In this document: positions 15,101-24,062 of the stretch, piece by piece
Position numbering within the stretch: the first letter of the stretch is position 1
Layout of the letters: each line of letters begins with the position of its first letter
Source of the DNA: Liolophura sinensis
Lineage: Eukaryota > Mollusca > Polyplacophora > Chitonida > Chitonidae
Direction of reading: 5' to 3'
Assembly: GCF_032854445.1 (NCBI RefSeq)
Contig: NC_088298.1
Location: 4,646,160 to 4,710,159, forward strand
Length of the DNA stretch: 64,000 bases
The notes under the pieces: generated by a model
Told to the model about the DNA's origin: nothing
What the model saw: the letters and a program-made list of their open reading frames with translations, nothing else
The model's database searches: none
Made by a program: the position numbers and the translations under genes

Positions 15101-16190
15101 ACCTTTGGAGCTGGCTCCATTTAGTTTATCAATGGTTACTTGCATTTTACACTTCGATCAGTAGGTCTAACTTTTAATTGACCTACAGGATGCACGAAAT
15201 TACATCGGCAGTTGACATGCATCTGAGCCGGTAATTTGCCGGTTTTGCGTTTGCATGGAAGAAAAAGGTGGACTAAATTGAGCTTTTCCAATTTAGGCCA
15301 CCAGAATTGGTGGATCAGAAAAAGCCGTCCTAAATGGATCTGGCTTAGTTTACGTCACCTATTTTCCCTATTGCCAATGTCTGAGCCAGTCTCAACCCAC
15401 CAATTTTTCCTAGTCTAATCCTTGAAACTCATTATATAAGTGAAATAATATTAATGGGATACAAAATCGACACTAAGGTAGGGTTCCCTGGGTTAAATCT
15501 GGCAGTGGGTGGGGGTGTGGGGATCTCTGTGGCTCAGTTGGTTAGCGGGCTAACACAGCGTAATGACCCAGGAGCCTCTCACAAGTGGGGTCTATGTGAG
15601 TGGAAGTGCAGCTCAGGCTGGCTTCCTCTCCAGCTGCACGTGGGAAGGTCTCCCAGCAACCTGCAGATGGTCGTGGGTTTTTACTGGGCTCTGCTCGGTT
15701 TCCTTCAACAATTATGCTGGCCACAGTTGTATAAGTGAAATATTCCTGAATATAAAATAAATAAATCTTGCAGCCTTGGTCAGGCTTGAATAAATTTACC
15801 ATACCTATATTCAGCTAAGGCTAGACATAGCCTGGACTTGTCTGTCTCTCACACCAGCCAATCAGAATCGATTCTCTATCCCAAGGTTAAACACAGAAGG
15901 TTAACACGAGGTTAAATCCAGAATTGCACTCTATGCCTAAAGTGTTTCAAAGTGTGGCATCTGATTGGATGTAATCTTGACTATACCTGTGGTTTTAAAC
16001 AGTAATCAATCAATCAGTCATTCAGTTAATCTGATTTATCTTGCAGAAGAAGAAGAAGGATGACAGTGATGAAGAACTAAACATGGACGACAAGTTTGAC
16101 TCAATAATTATTCCCCGTGAAACGACAGGTCGAGTGAGGAAAGCAGCTAAATACACCTACGACGAAAGCGAAAGTGACTTCAGTGATTAG
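195..16190 (+). CDS. TOP2: DNA topoisomerase II, C-terminal 728 residues (16 exons, 5' partial)
   Basis: Type IIA topoisomerase (nuclear, ATP-dependent double-strand passage; decatenates chromosomes). Exons: 195-330, 2005-2200, 2841-2935, 3617-3760, 4593-4676, 5100-5300, 6027-6198, 6940-7089, 7784-7940, 9741-9865, 10368-10508, 12037-12174, 13337-13420, 14329-14460, 14867-14955, 16047-16190 (TAG stop). All join in frame with GT-AG introns; the donor after 5300 is a weak GTTGGT. Exons 1-5 match TOP2A/TOP2B tower and C-gate motifs: EYHTDTTVKFVVKLTPDKL, GYDSDPVKSWKEAQ, NYLLGMPLWNLTKEKKDEL and KSPKDLWKEDLEKF. The ATPase, TOPRIM and catalytic-tyrosine regions lie left of the window. From exon 6 the protein is a disordered domain of Lys/Pro-rich patches alternating with Asp/Glu/Ser runs, with a KPKKRKV nuclear localisation signal in exon 15 and an acidic end (DESESDFSD). 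Invertebrates usually have one TOP2, so A or B cannot be assigned from the sequence. Confidence 0.97.
553..690 (+). repeat. Dispersed repeat family C, copy 1
   Basis: About 135 bp beginning near ATTGGACGGGCTAATTTCA. It is alignable by eye to copies at 21577-21705, 27118-27255 and, inverted, 60400-60500 and 60800-60925. Shared marks are a GCTTCA...AAGTATAAT block, a TGCCTTCAGAATATG-like block and an ACCTTGCAAACATGTGAAA-like block. No open frame; origin unknown, probably a short non-autonomous element. Confidence 0.65.
1161..1990. repeat. 46 bp minisatellite, about 18 copies
   Basis: Tandem unit of 46 bp built on TGATGTAACTGTAG and CTCCTCTGTCCTCACAACC. Variants differ at a few positions (TTCCTACTC, TTCCCAGTC, TTAATACTC) and occur in a repeated order, which suggests multi-unit duplications. 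The array stops 14 bp before TOP2 exon 2, so its last copy contributes pyrimidines and a TAAC branch-point-like motif to the 3' splice site. Confidence 0.95.
2365..2460 (+). mobile_element. SINE family 1, 3' tail fragment
   Basis: Contains the body end GTATAAGTGAAATATTCTTG and an AAATAAATAAAT tail, as in the other family 1 copies. The head is missing. Confidence 0.75.
2660..2795 (+). mobile_element. SINE family 1, 5' head fragment
   Basis: tRNA-like head (GTGGTTAGCATGTTAACACA) followed by GGAGCCTCTCACTGAATGGG and CAGCTCATGCTGGCTTCCTC, ending at the GTGGGAAGG segment. The 3' half is missing. Divergent copy in a TOP2 intron. Confidence 0.75.
2936..4592. other. TOP2 introns flanking exon 4, no repeat recognised
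   Basis: The non-exonic parts (2936-3616 and 3761-4592) are AT-rich. I see no repeat family, RNA gene or second gene in them. Confidence 0.6.
4912..5099. repeat. 23 bp degenerate tandem repeat ending in a splice acceptor
   Basis: About eight degenerate copies of a unit like TGTTTTGTTGTGATATATC. The final copy itself carries the intron's 3' end (GCAATATTCCAG), directly joined to TOP2 exon 6 at 5100. The penultimate copy has a second AG (TTGTGCAG, about 5070), which would shift the frame if used. Confidence 0.8.
5301..6026. other. TOP2 intron, nothing recognised
   Basis: AT-rich intron. No repeat family or RNA gene seen. Confidence 0.6.
6380..6466. repeat. 44 bp direct duplication
   Basis: Two adjacent near-identical copies beginning TTTATAGCGTCTGTAATTTG in a TOP2 intron. 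Confidence 0.85.
6805..6935. repeat. About 48 bp repeat, three copies, next to a splice acceptor
   Basis: Three degenerate copies containing AAAACAAGCAATT and GACAGTGTTTACA. The last runs into a 20-T tract that forms the polypyrimidine tract of TOP2 exon 8 (starts 6940). Confidence 0.75.
7302..7555. repeat. Direct duplication in TOP2 intron
   Basis: Two copies, about 7302-7400 and 7448-7555, share GAGATAG.GCCA.AAGTAGGC, CAATAGTTTAGTGAAGTTTG and TTGCCAGTT.AATTGC. The offset is about 145 bp. Confidence 0.8.
7945..8165 (+). mobile_element. SINE family 2 copy starting at a splice donor
   Basis: Shares TGGTATCAAACCC (a tRNA B-box-like motif), CCAAGGACTTTA, GGTTGGCCCGGTGTCAGTG and GGTGTCATGACTGG with the inverted copy at 26445-26665. 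It begins within about 5 bases of the donor GTAAGT of TOP2 exon 9 (end 7940), so the two meet exactly. Confidence 0.65.
8166..9740. other. TOP2 intron remainder, unrecognised
   Basis: About 1.6 kb of AT-rich sequence with no coding frame I trust and no clear match to the other repeat families here. Its size against neighbouring introns makes an old insertion possible. Confidence 0.5.
9965..10078 (+). mobile_element. SINE family 1, 3' half
   Basis: CTGTCAGCAACCTGCGGATG, GGTCGTGGGTTTCCCCCGGG and CCACCATAATGCTGGCCG, then ATCAAATAAATAAATAAAA. The 5' tRNA-like head is absent. Confidence 0.85.
10080..10215 (+). mobile_element. MITE family A, partial copy
   Basis: AAAGCCCTTTCTGACTTTAA and CGTCTTAAAACAACATTGAT match the copy at 43369-43588. 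It joins the SINE tail just upstream directly. Confidence 0.7.
10700..10845. mobile_element. Foldback-like element (family G), copy 1
   Basis: The ends are imperfect inverted repeats (GCTTTCACAAAACTTAGTAA against the complement of ACGAATTGTTGTGAAAGTAG). No coding content. Similar arrangement at 11769-11895. Confidence 0.45.
10942..11708. repeat. 20 bp minisatellite, about 38 copies
   Basis: Unit AGTGAATGGTTAGTGCAGAA with variants TGAGCACTGAA, GGCTTGTGCAGAA and a 19 bp form GGCTAGTACAGAA. The variants recur in blocks, showing higher-order duplication. Lies in a TOP2 intron. Confidence 0.95.
11769..11895. mobile_element. Foldback-like element (family G), copy 2
   Basis: The left end GGGGCCAATTTCATGAAG pairs with the complement of CTTCATGAATGCAACC at the right end, and ACTTA motifs mirror each other inside. 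Short non-autonomous DNA element by structure. Confidence 0.5.
12175..13336. other. TOP2 intron, nothing recognised
   Basis: About 1.2 kb, AT-rich. No repeat family, RNA gene or coding frame seen. Confidence 0.55.
13527..13700 (+). repeat. Dispersed repeat shared with 21186-21372
   Basis: Shares TTTCACCGGTTACATGTGAC, CATTTGCCAGCTATCACACTG and AGAATAAAAGCCTAACTGAG-like stretches with the second copy 7.6 kb away. No open frame. Confidence 0.7.
13815..14115 (+). mobile_element. MITE family B copy, interrupted
   Basis: AAAGTGATACAAGATC...TTATTGGTTG at the left and CCAGCCAATCAGCATTGATT at the right are the family's inverted ends. The middle has GGTTAAATCCTGCAGCTTTG. About 125 bp of extra sequence (roughly 13965-14088) separates the right end, so this copy probably carries an insertion. 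Confidence 0.65.
15454..15885 (+). mobile_element. MITE family B copy split by a SINE
   Basis: Left part 15454-15505 (GGGATACAAAATCGACAC...) and right part 15762-15885 (CAGCCTTGGTCAGGCTTG ... CCAGCCAATCAGAATCGATT). The SINE lies between them in a TOP2 intron. Confidence 0.75.
15506..15766 (+). mobile_element. SINE family 1, near full length
   Basis: Complete order: tRNA-like head with A box (GTGGCTCAGTTGGTTAGCGG), GTAATGACCCAGGAGCCTCT, body with GGTCGTGGGTTTTTACTGGG, ATTATGCTGGCCACAGTTGT, and tail ending AAATAAATAAAT. It is flanked by 12 bp target-site copies TAAATCTGGCAG (15494) and TAAATCTTGCAG (15762), one mismatch. Confidence 0.88.
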
Positions 16191-18600
16191 AAATGCGTTT
16201 CCATGGAAACTTGTTGGAGGACTTTTTTATCGTTAGACTTTTTTTTAAAATGAACTGGTTGTTTTTCCTGAGGGCAAAATTTCCATCAGAACATTTATGC
16301 CATGGGAAAGTGTGTTAAGAGACAAATTTCTTGTTATCTCCCACGGGCGGAACTCTTAATGGAAGTGTGTTGACAACTGCAGGAGGGTTTGTGCACTCAT
16401 TTCAAATTCAGGTGCAGGATTTATATGTGCATTTTCCATCAGGTTAAAACTTGAAGACCATCAACAGAAAAGTACAAAATGCTTCTCAGTTCTTTCCTGT
16501 CAGCTGTACAAAGTACCAATCACTGCCGCAGCAGTTTCAGATTTAAGTATGATTGCACCCTCCAATCTTTAAACTCAGCTGGTTTTGTTTTAAAACGGTA
16601 TTGTCTGTCGTCCTTATAGTCGGCAGAGAGATATTTATTTTAGTCTACATGCCCAATTGTATAATCCCCAGTTTTAGCCGTCAGAACTTCACCAGTATTT
16701 TAACCATTTTTAGCTAACTGTGTGTTTCTTCGTGTTCATTTGTCTCCTTAAACTTTTCATCATCATATTTTATTTCATTCACAACACCCATGTACAGTTC
16801 ATGCTCTACAGCAGTTCTTTCATTTGTATGAAAGTGGTTTGTGTGAGAATTAAGGGACTACCTGCGATGTCCGCTCTCTTTCTCTCTGTTGTTAATATCT
16901 CGAACACTGTCTCAAATTCAGTATATTTCACATTGTCCCTTGAGCAAATGATCTGCTGAGAGTCGTTTCATGGCATTGTTCTCTGTTGTAACTCTGCCAT
17001 CAGAAGGTGAACCACTGGATAAATTTGGTATTTTAGCACACAGAAGGTCCTAATCACACTAGAATCTGTTGTTCTCTCCTGTGAGGTTGCAATGCTTGTG
17101 TGCTTCATGTGTGTTTTATAAGCACACATACATCACATTACAAAGGAACGAACAAAAGAGCTTTGGGCCATTTTGTTACGGGCGGGAGAGATTTACGAGT
17201 TCTCTGTTGCACAGGCGAAAGCAGTAGCTTTACATCCAAATAACTACATTGTAAGCCTGTGCTACATGCATTCTATTGTCATGGCAATAATGTGCCCCTC
17301 AGCCGTGCTAATTTTTCTGAAAAATAATAATGGCTGCAGAGTTGCAGACATAGTTACTTTTGAACTGAGACGGTCACTTGGAGGAGTATTTGTGACAAAA
17401 GCGCTGGTTTTGAGTACTGAAACGCTTCACCTTTGTGTAAGGCCGCACGATTCCTCGTGCACTGTTCTGAATGGAGGGTTACAACATTTGAACTTTGACA
17501 TTTTGAGATCTATTTTTGTCCATTTATTCAGCCATCTGTAAATAATCCATCATTTACTCATTCACCCAAAAATGCAAAATACATATTCATCAATGTCCAT
17601 GTGGTTTAGTTTTATTATTCAATAATTTAATTGTGGAAAGTTTTCTGAGTGCGGACTTGTGGTTAATGGCACACCTGCATACATATCACTTACTATGGTT
17701 ACAGGTATTTGTCTGATCTTCAATGCCTGGGGCCGCTTTCCCAAGTCTCCGGAAGGATTTCTGTTAATTTTTTTGTGAATGACTATCTACAGGCTTATGT
17801 CTCATAAGGCAATGTGATTTATTTGAATCACATGCAGGAGGGTTTGAATCACATGCAGTGAAGACCAAACATTCAGCGTTGTTAAAGTGTGGAAATATTA
17901 CGCATGCCTTTGATTTGAAATGTGGAAGCAAGGGGAAGTCACAAAGAATGTGGTGTTACCATTTTTGTATTCTGATATTCTAAGATGTTGCCGACATCAT
18001 GACGCAGCAGAATGTCGGGTCTGGAGAGCAAAATACAGCTAACTTTATAACCAACTGTGAAAGCCTAATATTTATAAGACTTCTCTCCAGTGTTGCTGAA
18101 TCCAGTAATTAAATAATGAGGATTATGTTTGTTAACATGAGGAGCATCAAACATTTTATATTTTTATGTTTCCAGTTAATTCTGCTATATTCCTCACCGC
18201 TCAACATCACAGTAAAGGAAAATATATACATGTACATGTATCATTGTGGACAGCATAAATACGGAATATTTAAAACAGCCATGTGTCAGTGTGCTATAAT
18301 AAACCTTCCTTAACCGTCTGCTGTACTCACACTTAAAACATCCACATCGGCTACAATTTCTTTACAAGCTGTCGTAGCATCGTTTATAAACATTGTACTT
18401 ACGCCAAATACGTCATATTTTTTGTATGACTATGGCATTGGTACCAGGATTGGTTTTACACGAGCTGCAATATCTAAAGTTCTAGACATTTAATTGTGAA
18501 CATATTTTTAGCTGCAATATGTAAAGTTCTAGACATTTAATTGTGAACATATTTTTACTAGACATATTTTTGTGAACTGGATTACAGCCTTTGACTATGT
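16191..18600 (+). other. TOP2 3' UTR and downstream DNA
   Basis: No further exon or recognised gene. The first clear AATAAA is at 18298-18303 and another, followed by a T-rich stretch, is at 20029-20034; either could end the TOP2 mRNA and I cannot choose. A 50 bp direct duplication (CTGCAATATCTAAAGTTCTA and ATTTAATTGTGAACATATTT) lies at 18466-18570. Confidence 0.5.
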
Positions 18601-18626
18601 AGTTCCTTCACTATTTTGCATACTTT

Positions 18627-18797
18627 AAAGGGATACAGATTCAATGCTGATTGGCTGACAGTAGAGATAGGATTACCTGGGTTAAACCCTCCAGCTTTGG
18701 TCATGCTTGAATAAATCTGCAATACCTAAAATTCAGCTTAGCCTAGACATGGTTATCTCTAACACCAGCCAATCAGAAACGATTGTGTATCTGTTTA
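18627..18797 (+). mobile_element. MITE family B, intact-looking copy
   Basis: About 171 bp from AAAGGGATACAGATTC and CTGATTGGCTG at the left to CCAGCCAATCAGAAACGATT at the right. The ends are inverted repeats of about 30 bp. No coding capacity. Confidence 0.8.
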
Positions 18798-19009
18798 ACA
18801 GGCTGTTTATGCTACATATATATATTCTGTCAACTTACGAGTGTTTGGTATGTTTAATTTATTGTGACAGCCTCCTGTTTATGTTCATTGGATAAGCAAC
18901 CAGTGTCCGCAATAATGAATCGAATCCCCGTTTCTTTTTGCTCGCTTTTTGTGAACGCTGGAAAGGGGGATACTGTGAATTACCAGTACTCATGCCAATT
19001 ACCAGACCT

Positions 19010-19190
19010 AAAGGGATACAGAATTGATGCTGATTAGCTGGTGTTAGAGATAGGCAAGTCCAGGCTATTCCCGGCCTAAGCTGAATTTTAGGTGTGGTAC
19101 ATTTATTCAAGCATGACCAAGGCTGCAAGATTTAACCCTGGAAAGCCTATCTCCACTGTGAGCTAATCAGAGTAGATTCCATATCCCTTT
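19010..19190 (-). mobile_element. MITE family B, intact-looking copy, inverted
   Basis: Runs AAAGGGATACAGAATTGATG to AGATTCCATATCCCTTT with the family's middle in reverse (CAAGCATGACCAAGGCTGC). The inverted ends are about 30 bp. Only 212 bp from the copy at 18627. Confidence 0.82.
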
Positions 19191-19198
19191 AAACACAC

Positions 19199-19412
19199 GG
19201 GGCCGATTCCACAAAGATGTTTGCGATTTAAGTCAGAATTTGAGAACTCTTTACGATGCTTATTTTTTGATAGTGAAAGTTGAAATTTAGACACGTTGAC
19301 TTTAAGATAACACTGAATCAGACAAAATTTCCATTTCAAAAGCTTAAAAATAAGCTTTAAGATAGTATTTCAAATATGGCGTAAGTCTGAAATGGTTTGG
19401 TGAAATCGACCC
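19199..19412 (+). mobile_element. MITE family A copy
   Basis: Starts GGGGCCGATTCCACAAAG and ends GGTGAAATCGACCC. The halves are partly self-complementary (AGTCAGAATTTGAG and TATTTCAAATATGG). It abuts the MITE family B copy. Confidence 0.78.
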
Positions 19413-20593
19413 TTGATCGTTATAACTTTGCTGGTACCGAAAATGTTTCTGTGCGAAGAAACAGAGAGTAATGTTTGAAATCCCCAACTTGTACGTTTCT
19501 TAAATGTGAATTAACACGGTTTGTGCCTGATGGGTCAGAGCAGCCATTATCAGAACGTTTGCAATGATGGAAGGGATGTGGTTCAGGCCTGTTCTTGTGT
19601 CAGGCGTATCAGCTGCATACTGCTACATATATGAAGGGTTGAAAATGGGTGCAGTATTTCATGAAATTGCCCATATTTGCAAACATGGGCCCAAGAAACT
19701 CAAAATTTATTTTGATATTTCAAAAAACTGTGTCACATAAGTTGTAGAAAGGAACTTATGCTATGAATCCATTCTTCTTTCACTCCTTACTAAGTGATTT
19801 TTATGTTCTCTGACACTTTTTCTTTCTTTTTTTGTTATTTTATATTTCATTTTTATTTGTGCGTCTCCTATAGTCCTACACAACACCCTCTTGTTTTTCT
19901 GGTCACTGTGTAAAACATAGTTTTGTAGTCAACTACATCTGTAGCTTTGATTACAAAATTCTGCCATACAAATCTTACCCCTGGATGTATTTTATCTTTG
20001 TAGTCCATGCAGAGTTAATCTAGTTTGTAATAAATGCAGACATTTTAATAATCTTTAACTTCCGTTTTTTAAGAATCTTCAACTTCAGTTTGTTTTTTTT
20101 TGAGACAGGATTTTTGCATTCTTTGTCTCTCAACTCTTTTTTTTCATAGGCTCCTTCGTAGGAACAAGTGGTTGATGGCACTTTTAGGCCATTTAATTAG
20201 TATTTGCTTGTTGAAGACTCCATTGTCTGCCACCAGTATGATGTGCAAGGCTGTACCAATACGCCACATGTGGGAAAGTTTGACTAACGGTAACTTTTAA
20301 AAGTTTGATGCCTTACCCTGGACGTTCAGATTTTCCTCCTCTCATAAAGCAGAATGCCATTATTATAAGTGAAAAAATCCAAAATTTTGGTGGGAAATTC
20401 ATGTTTGTAAGGCAAAATAACCCTTGCATGTCATTAAATGAACTACTGTAGTGTTGAAGGGTGGGTTGTACCATTTTGAAAAAATCTTCACATTGAGTAA
20501 CTAGATATTTCATAACATGAAAACGAACAGCGCTTCTTGTCCAATTGATTGTACATGTACCATAGGAGTTTGGTATCAACTATCGTCTTTTGT

Positions 20594-20850
20594 TGGCCTC
20601 TGTGGCCAAGTGGTAACCGTGTCAGTGCAGCACAATGACCTATATGTGGGAGCCTCTCTCAAATGGGGCTAAAATCCAGCTTATGCCGACTTCGTCTCCG
20701 ATCGCAAGTGGCAAGGTCTGCTGGTAACCTGTGGATTGTCTTGGGTTTCCCCCAGACTCTTCCCAGGTTTAATCGCATCATAATACTATATGCTGTATAA
20801 ATGAAATATTCTTAAGTACAGTGTAAAACTCCACACAAATAAATAAATCC
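20594..20850 (+). mobile_element. SINE family 1, near full length, divergent
   Basis: GGCCTCTGTGGCCAAGTGG head, GGGAGCCTCTCTCAAATGGG, TCTTGGGTTTCCCCCAGAC, ATTCTTAAGTACAGTG and an AAATAAATAAAT tail. Many substitutions relative to the copies at 15506 and 44909, so an older copy. Confidence 0.8.
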
Positions 20851-21185
20851 ATTTATGGATGGCAATATCTGAGAAAGCCCTTTGGGATGGGGGCAGGTTT
20901 TACTTCATAGATGGGCGGCCATGTTGCATCTACTGGAAAGACCATAAAATTCTTTTTGTTAAGAGATCCAACATGGCCCGTAATGCAATTTATGTAGAAC
21001 ACTGTAATTCATATTCATTGAGGTGGGTTTCCAACATCACCTGTATCTTTGCCGTGTCCCACATTTCGCTGAAATGTCTTGTTTTTATGTGATTGTATGT
21101 TAAGTGTGATGAAACAGCATTTTGAGTAATTCTACACCAGTGAGGTCTAGTAAATTTAGTTAACATCACTGCTTTTTTTTTTCAA
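20851..21185. other. Intergenic, nothing recognised
   Basis: A short open frame at 20859-21092 shows no family motif and is not called. Confidence 0.5.
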
Positions 21186-21372
21186 CCTAATTCTGCTTAA
21201 GCGATATGCTAGAGAGTGTGTAAATTGTTACTATTTATGCATTCAAGTGAACAGTTAGAATAAAACCCTGAGTGAGGTAAACTGACAAAGAGACCGTATT
21301 TCACCGGTTACGTGTGACCATTTGCCAGCTATCACACTGTTGTCGCTGCTTTGGTCTTACTCTCTGTGGTGT
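21186..21372 (+). repeat. Dispersed repeat, second copy of the 13527 element
   Basis: TTTCACCGGTTACGTGTGAC and CATTTGCCAGCTATCACACT match the 13527-13700 copy. Confidence 0.7.
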
Positions 21373-21576
21373 ACCATCTTTATATTTTACTTAGCCAAAA
21401 TTTGATGGCGCCCATAAAAAGCAAGCAGGTTCAAAAGTTCCTGGCATCAAACAGGTCCTGTACTCTGGTGGTTAGTATTTTTCTTTTTAAAAAGTGTTGT
21501 ATATTTCCTCTGGTGACCAGTTGTATTTATCTGATCCTTTGTGCAAAGCTGGGGTACAAGTGTTCATATTAACACT

Positions 21577-21705
21577 TGGTTCGATTGGCCAATTTCAGGG
21601 CTTCACAAATGGTATAATTTTAACAGAGTACAAATAAAAATGCCTTCAGAATATGTTTAAATAAATACTTTGTAAACATGCGAAATGGTTGAAAAATTAC
21701 AGTAG
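21577..21705 (+). repeat. Dispersed repeat family C, copy 2
   Basis: CCAATTTCAGGGCTTCACAA, ATGCCTTCAGAATATGTTTA and GTAAACATGCGAAATGGTTG align with the copies at 553 and 27118. It lies just beyond the likely DAP1 poly(A) site. Confidence 0.7.
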
Positions 21706-21840
21706 TAGTCTGTAATTTCATGGAAATTTTCACCGATTAATCACCCAGTTTAACCAAGTTGGCAAAAATTCACAAAATTACACAGATTTACTTCATTCAA
21801 AACAATATCATTAAAATCCAACTTGAGATCAAGTTATTTT

Positions 21841-21846
21841 TTTATT
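21841..21846 (-). terminator. Candidate DAP1 poly(A) signal
   Basis: TTTATT on the given strand, i.e. AATAAA on the DAP1 strand. It is the first AATAAA I found below the stop codon and would give a 3' UTR of about 2.2 kb. Confidence 0.45.
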
Positions 21847-24062
21847 CAACCAGAGTGGAATCCACCAAAAGAACAGAGTTACCTTTTTAACATGGAATCT
21901 TGTTTAAACCTGAACTTAATATTTAGATTTATAGTTAACAAAATTCCATCACCTGACCAACAATTTTAAATGTTATAAAAACTGAACAAAAACAAATACA
22001 ATTACAAGATATAGAGACCTGATAGAACCGATTTTGCTTTGAAATGGTACTGGTCTGATACAAATATCAACAAGAGGAAAATGGACAACCGACAAAACAG
22101 ATTTGCAAGACCATGAGGATGTCGAATGTCTTCAGAAATGAGGAGGGAATCTGCTTACATTCCAAGAAAATAGCACCAAACCATTACCAACAGCTAATGC
22201 AGAAAACAAACTTGATTCATAGTACAATTTTTTTGCTCGGTATGATTTTCATGTTACCATGTAATGTTTAATCGCCAAATAATGAAGATGATTTTTTTTT
22301 TCTAGATTGGGGATTTGAGACAAAGTACTCGCCCAAGGACTTCAAACAAAATTTGCTTAATTTGAATAATGACCATAAAGGACCAATAAAAACCATTCCA
22401 AGCAACCATCAATACCATCAACTGGTAGTTTACTGTACTATCAAACACTGATTGACCACAAATCCCCAAAGTTGTCGTCTTTCCATCAGAAAGTTCAGAC
22501 ATGAATTCTAGTTTCTTGAATCTCTCAATAAACCAGGGCTGTAAAATGAACAAGATTGTTTTGCTGAATGTATTTGGACCCGTAAAATACTTATTTGCCA
22601 ATGTAAGAAAATGTGGTCATCAAAGGAGATATGCTTTAAATCCTGTTTTTTTTTTTTCAAAAGTAAAGCCCTAGAAAACAGCCATACCAACAAGACAAGG
22701 TACAAGCAGTTTGGTCAGTAACAAAGAAAAATACATACACATGTATAAGACATATCTGTGTTATGTTTAACTCCCAAACATAAAAGGTCCAAATATCTTA
22801 AAAATAGGTAGACTGACAAGAGAACTAAGAAATATACCACAGAGACTAGGTAGAAATGAAAGCAACATCTGAAGCACTCCAAGATGAACTTTAGCAAGAA
22901 ATTTCAAAAATACTCCTTATTTCAGGATAAAAGAGGCGTAAAATACTCCTTATTTCAGGATAAAAGAGGCATACAGCTCAAACCCAAAAGCACTTAAAAA
23001 GTCAACAATTACAAGAAATTAGTTTCTCCGAACAAGTATGTGCATAAATTCAAGACAAAAAAAAATCTTGCACCATATTTAAGAAGGGAACATTTGTGAA
23101 CTTTTTTTAATACACAAATGCTCAGTTAAACGTCCAAACAACATAAGAATTTAATCATGGAACATATTTTTGCGTACCTAAAATAAACTTGGGCCGTATT
23201 TATCAGTTGTACAATGAACTAATACTGATACAGACATGTACCGGTAGGCTACTTCATTCCTCACTGTATAGAAATAACAAAACAATGCAAACATCAATGC
23301 ACCACAAAGATTCCATTACCTGCACTTTACAGCAGTGCAATTCCAATAAGTGTTGAAACCTGCAACAAAGTTGTTTCCTTACCTTTTCTCCACCAAATCT
23401 GTCTCATGGACTAGCACGTTTTAAAAGTTGAACAACCAAAATAGATCCCATTTTTTTGTTTTTGCAGTGATTCATAGCTTTCAATAAATCTACTTCCAAC
23501 ATATACATTATGCTGGACCAAGGTCATTGAAGGTCATTTGCTGCCAGGTCAAGGCCTAGACTAACAAGCACATGAGGTCAGAAGATGGGTAAACGGTCAA
23601 GGTTACATAACCTGCTAACATATCCACCTCCATGCCAAAATTACCTGTCAAATATTTTTCTGAAGTATTTATAAAGTTTGAGTTTTTAACTTAGTTTTAA
23701 ATTATTTCTAAACTGGAAACTGACACTTGTTGAAACCTTTTTCACAAGGCACATCTATACTGAGGTTTTGCTATTGACAAAGCAAATACTAACAACCAAG
23801 GAAGACATGTTCTGTAGAATACATCTATTCCAAAGAGAAAATCACCTAAATTGGCTTCAAAATGAGTTACAATTCTACAGCAGACAACAATCAAAGTATC
23901 CACAAACAGACAGACCACTGCCTGATTTGTATATCTTATTCGTAACAATATTATTAATAATTTGGCATAGGAAAACATTAAATGCTTAAACAAAAAGAAA
24001 CTTGACCTAGCAGTTGACCTTGTCTGACGCCATGTAACTCCTTCAGACTAGAGACCTAACAT
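21847..24062 (-). other. DAP1: Probable DAP1 3' UTR
   Basis: About 2.2 kb of AT-rich sequence below the stop codon, with no repeat family except a 32 bp direct duplication at about 22910-22975 (AATACTCCTTATTTCAGGAT). Freedom from SINEs and MITEs, unlike the flanks, is consistent with transcribed UTR. Confidence 0.5.

Noticed and set aside
17173-17541. 122-codon plus-strand frame after TOP2
   Set aside because: No ATG at its start, no family motif, no splice or coding signal; lies in TOP2 3' flank.
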